Part shown: positions 61,395-64,000 of the stretch, one piece after another | How the letters are laid out: every line of letters starts with the position of its first letter | How positions within the stretch are numbered: the first letter of the stretch is position 1 | Origin: Clostridiales bacterium | GTDB taxonomy: Bacteria > Bacillota > Clostridia > Lachnospirales > Lachnospiraceae | Length of the DNA: 64,000 bases | Assembly: GCA_012519695.1 (NCBI GenBank) | Contig: JAAYPT010000104.1 | Coordinates: 21,127 to 85,126 of the forward strand | Reading direction: 5' to 3' | Translations under genes and position numbers: made by a program | The notes under the pieces: generated by a model | Databases searched by the model: none | Told to the model about the DNA's origin: nothing | The model's input: only the letters and a program-made list of their open reading frames with translations

Positions 61395-62641
61395 GGCACG
61401 AATAATTTTTTATAAATAATAGAAAATAAATTTCTTAATTGGAATTTTTCTCCGTCACTTTGTCCCTTTTCTCCTAATTCTTTATATATTTCCTCAAAAT
61501 TATTCAAAAGATTATCCATATCTGCATATTCTACGCCACCCGCATTAATAAATTCATCTAAACACTGCATAATCTCCATATAAGCCTCTAAATTATCTTC
61601 CCCATCTCCTTTTACGCTAAGTGACTCCATGAGTTTCCAATAACTTGCTCGTAATTTTTCCATTTGCTCCCGCATTTCCTCATGGCAATAGCGATAAAAA
61701 ATGTCCTTGAAGCTCACATTGAAATCTTTTGCCCGATTACTTCTTCGTTCTTCTTCTCTTGTCCGGCAAATAGAACCTCTTTTTATAAAACGTGTTGGAA
61801 TCACACAGGATTCTACCGTCTCCCCTTGAAGTATCTGAATTGCCATTCGCATAGCTTCTTCTCCAAGTTTTCTGGAATCTGCCCGCACAGAAGATAATGC
61901 CGGTTCCATTTTAGCTGCCATAATGGTATCGTCATAACCCAAAATGCAAACATCTCTACCCGGATGTATTCCTCTCCGTTGCATTTCCTCGTATAAGCCC
62001 AGTGCTGTTTCATCGTTTACACAAAAAATAGCTTCGATATCCGGATTATCATCCAATAACTTCCGATATGCTTCTACACATCTTCTGGAGGAATCTCCTT
62101 CTACATACATCTTGTCCGTTACTTCTATTCCATGTTTTTCCAGAGTTTCCACAAATGCCCGTTTTCTCTCACAAGAATCGGTATTCTCACTATTTCCCCC
62201 TATCATTCCGAATTTTTGACATCCTGCCTTTTCAATCAAATGCTCTAATCCTTCTTTAATTCCCTGATAGTTATCGAACCCTACACTTACATATCCTTTT
62301 ATTTTTTCTGCTACCAATATACATGGAATTCCCTGATATTGTTTTAAAAAATGTTTCATTACTTTTTTAGACGTAAAACACCCTATGCTACCCGCCATTA
62401 TAATCAATGCATCTACATTTTCCTTTGTAGCGTAGGAAAATATGGTATTATGCTGATATTCATACATTAATTCCCGATTATCCGACAAATCACGTTCTAA
62501 ATATTTTCCCGGAAATATCACTACATTCACATCTGCCTGTTTTGCTTTTTGCAATACCCCATTGCACACACATTTTGTAACTTCATCCATGATTCCACTT
62601 ACCAAAACCCCTATCGTAAAACGCTTCTCCTTTGATGACAT
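61391..62641 (-). CDS. LacI-like ligand-binding sensor without a DNA-binding domain
   Basis: A 416-residue cytosolic protein. Residues ~5-285 form a periplasmic-binding-protein fold of LacI type (FTIGVLVSGIMDEVTKCVC, IFCVNDETALGLYEEM, CILGYDDTIMA). No helix-turn-helix and no signal peptide precede it. A helical C-terminal region of ~120 residues follows and may signal to the GGDEF partner. It overlaps that gene (ATGA). GGAG lies 7 nt before its ATG, inside the capA-like gene. The ligand may be a sugar or nucleoside, not identifiable here. Confidence 0.85.
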   Translation of the reverse strand: MSSKEKRFTIGVLVSGIMDEVTKCVCNGVLQKAKQADVNVVIFPGKYLERDLSDNRELMYEYQHNTIFSYATKENVDALIIMAGSIGCFTSKKVMKHFLKQYQGIPCILVAEKIKGYVSVGFDNYQGIKEGLEHLIEKAGCQKFGMIGGNSENTDSCERKRAFVETLEKHGIEVTDKMYVEGDSSRRCVEAYRKLLDDNPDIEAIFCVNDETALGLYEEMQRRGIHPGRDVCILGYDDTIMAAKMEPALSSVRADSRKLGEEAMRMAIQILQGETVESCVIPTRFIKRGSICRTREEERRSNRAKDFNVSFKDIFYRYCHEEMREQMEKLRASYWKLMESLSVKGDGEDNLEAYMEIMQCLDEFINAGGVEYADMDNLLNNFEEIYKELGEKGQSDGEKFQLRNLFSIIYKKLFVP

Positions 62642-62643
62642 GC

Positions 62644-63846
62644 CTATTCTCCAATCCTTTCTACCACTCCATCTTTACTAATAGATACGCCATATGAAAT
62701 TCCCTCCATAAACTGATATAATTGTGCCCCATCTTCCCCTTGCATTTTCTGTGTTTTGGCTCCGGAAGCGTACGCTGGTATTAGTTGAAGTGTTGTTTCA
62801 TTTTCCGGCGTTATTGTTGTCTTTAGTAATACTGTACTATTTATCTCCTGATTAAAAATATAATTTCCAAGACTATATACTATCGGTTTTCCATTGTAAT
62901 ATTCTATCCCTTGTAATACATGCGGATGCGCCCCAATTACCATATCGGCACCTGCATCTATATATGCCTTTCCTAACTGTCTTTGATAATCCTGCGGCGT
63001 ATTTTCTCTTTCAATTCCCCAATGCACATAAACCACAACATAATCGCAAGTCTCTTTTGCCTTTTGAATTGCGTTGCAAAGTTCTGCACTATCATAAGTA
63101 CATAACATTCCCGGCTGTCTATTATCAATATTCCAGCTTACTTCCGGAATCACTCTGGATGCTGCCAAAAATCCAAATGTCTTTCCGCCTGCTTTTATCA
63201 CATACGGCTGACTTGCCCGTTCTAAGTTATCGCCTGCTCCAACATATGCAATTCCAGCATTGTCCAGCGTTTGAAATGTATCGGACAAAGCATCCGTTCC
63301 ATAATCCAATGCATGATTATTTGCAACTGTTACTACATCAATTCCCATTTCCTGCAAAATTTTTACATAACCTGGATCTACTCGAAAGGTAAACTGTTTA
63401 TCCTGTGCCTGTGTTCCTCTATTAGAAAACGGAAATTCTTCATTTACCATAGTAATATCCGCATTCTGCATCTCACTTTGTAATTCTTCTGAAAGAATAC
63501 CGTTTATTCCGCTTTTCTCATAATTATTTAGCACATAGGAACTTAGTAAAATGTCTCCTGAAAATACAACGGTTACATCCTGCTGTGTCTCTGGTTCCTG
63601 CACCTGTTCTTCTTGCCCAGCAGGTACTTCCCCGTTTCCTGTTTCTTGTGTTTCTTTCTGCTTTTCTTCTTGTTGGATATCCTGTTTTGCAGAAGCTTCC
63701 TGCTTTTTATCTACTTGCCCCGTTTCCTTCTTTTCCGTAGACGTGGCTTTATTACTACTTCCTAACTGTACCCACACAACCAATACAATGGCAATAACTG
63801 CCAAAATACCAATTGACACCAACATAGCTTTTGTATTCTTTTTCAT
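62644..63846 (-). CDS. CapA-family metallophosphatase-like protein
   Basis: A 400-residue protein with one N-terminal membrane anchor (~7-27), a low-complexity Lys/Glu/Gln linker (~30-85) and a CapA/PgsA domain (~90-400): VVFSGDILLSS, TMVNEEFPFSNRG, VVTVANNHALDYG, YVHWGIE and MVIGAHPHVLQG. Such proteins sit outside the membrane and are linked to poly-gamma-glutamate or other polymer processing. The start at 63846 is chosen for GGAGG 7 nt upstream. The frame could extend to 63870. It precedes the sensor and GGDEF genes within a few bases, so the three may be one operon. Confidence 0.9.
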   Translation of the reverse strand: MKKNTKAMLVSIGILAVIAIVLVVWVQLGSSNKATSTEKKETGQVDKKQEASAKQDIQQEEKQKETQETGNGEVPAGQEEQVQEPETQQDVTVVFSGDILLSSYVLNNYEKSGINGILSEELQSEMQNADITMVNEEFPFSNRGTQAQDKQFTFRVDPGYVKILQEMGIDVVTVANNHALDYGTDALSDTFQTLDNAGIAYVGAGDNLERASQPYVIKAGGKTFGFLAASRVIPEVSWNIDNRQPGMLCTYDSAELCNAIQKAKETCDYVVVYVHWGIERENTPQDYQRQLGKAYIDAGADMVIGAHPHVLQGIEYYNGKPIVYSLGNYIFNQEINSTVLLKTTITPENETTLQLIPAYASGAKTQKMQGEDGAQLYQFMEGISYGVSISKDGVVERIGE

Positions 63847-64000
63847 CTCTTCTCCTCCAGTTACTTTCATTATTATACTTGAGTTTCCGCAAATTGCATT
63901 TGAAAGGTGAATAAATCTAACTAAAATGCCAATCTGCCATATTTTGAAAGGATTTATGTGGTAGTTCTTTGACTAGAGGCACTTTAACAAGCCCCGTCTA

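Overview
The window looks like a chromosome segment from a low-GC anaerobic Clostridia, most likely a gut Lachnospiraceae. The grounds are the AT-rich base composition, strong AGGAGG-type ribosome binding sites, Clostridia-type protein families (LXG toxin cassette, CspC-like subtilase, NifI-like PII pair, iron-containing alcohol dehydrogenases, YhgE/Pip proteins), and PTS and c-di-GMP genes typical of that family. Nearly all genes lie on the minus strand. The exceptions are a DtxR-type regulator (12246-12617) and a LytTR response regulator with its sensor kinase (48499-50546). No tRNA, rRNA, CRISPR array, insertion sequence or phage gene was seen.

Layout, left to right. 0.1-4.5 kb: a type VII secretion LXG-toxin cassette with two small helper proteins, a toxin gene interrupted by an in-frame amber codon, and three tandem paralogous membrane proteins that are probably immunity proteins. 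4.5-8.9 kb: a ZIP metal transporter, a GH53 galactanase, a zinc ribbon protein and a 610-residue protein. 8.9-12.6 kb: a ferrous iron operon (feoA-feoA-feoB-fur-like) facing a dtxR-like gene, with matching inverted-repeat operators on both promoters. 12.7-17.5 kb: two YhgE/Pip membrane proteins, one frameshifted in an A7 tract. 17.8-20.4 kb: a TetM-like ribosomal protection GTPase fused to a YacP/Rae1-like NYN nuclease domain. 20.5-27.6 kb: general PTS genes, a glucose-type EIICBA controlled by a RAT antiterminator, and a GGDEF protein followed by a second HPr. 27.7-34.5 kb: a CspC-like subtilase and a complete urease operon with fused gamma/beta subunits.

34.5-43.1 kb and 50.5-60.3 kb look like two halves of one nitrogen-scavenging system. 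The first half has a NifI-like PII pair, one nitrate/taurine-type ABC permease and ATPase, a nitrilase-family amidase, two Fe-alcohol dehydrogenases, a GABA-type aminotransferase and an aldehyde dehydrogenase. The second half has three matching lipoprotein binding proteins, two ureohydrolases, two cyclase-family hydrolases, a choline-kinase-like protein, a MerR regulator and a PucR regulator. With urease, this could take a guanidino compound through urea plus an amine to ammonia and a carbon skeleton (inference). Three operons here share the same leader: a promoter, then CA[T/A]CAA exactly 5 nt after the -10 box, then about 30 nt, then an intrinsic terminator ahead of the first gene. The fourth has a MerR-type promoter with a 19-bp spacer.

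Between these halves (43.2-50.5 kb) lie an unrecognised protein with DENGK repeats, a LuxR regulator with a LURP-one-like protein (also amber-interrupted) and a lipoprotein, and the LytTR two-component pair. The window ends with a split sensor/GGDEF pair and a CapA-family protein. Three genes are broken by single-base events. TAG is used as an ordinary stop elsewhere (for example ptsI and the GH53 gene), so codon reassignment is unlikely.
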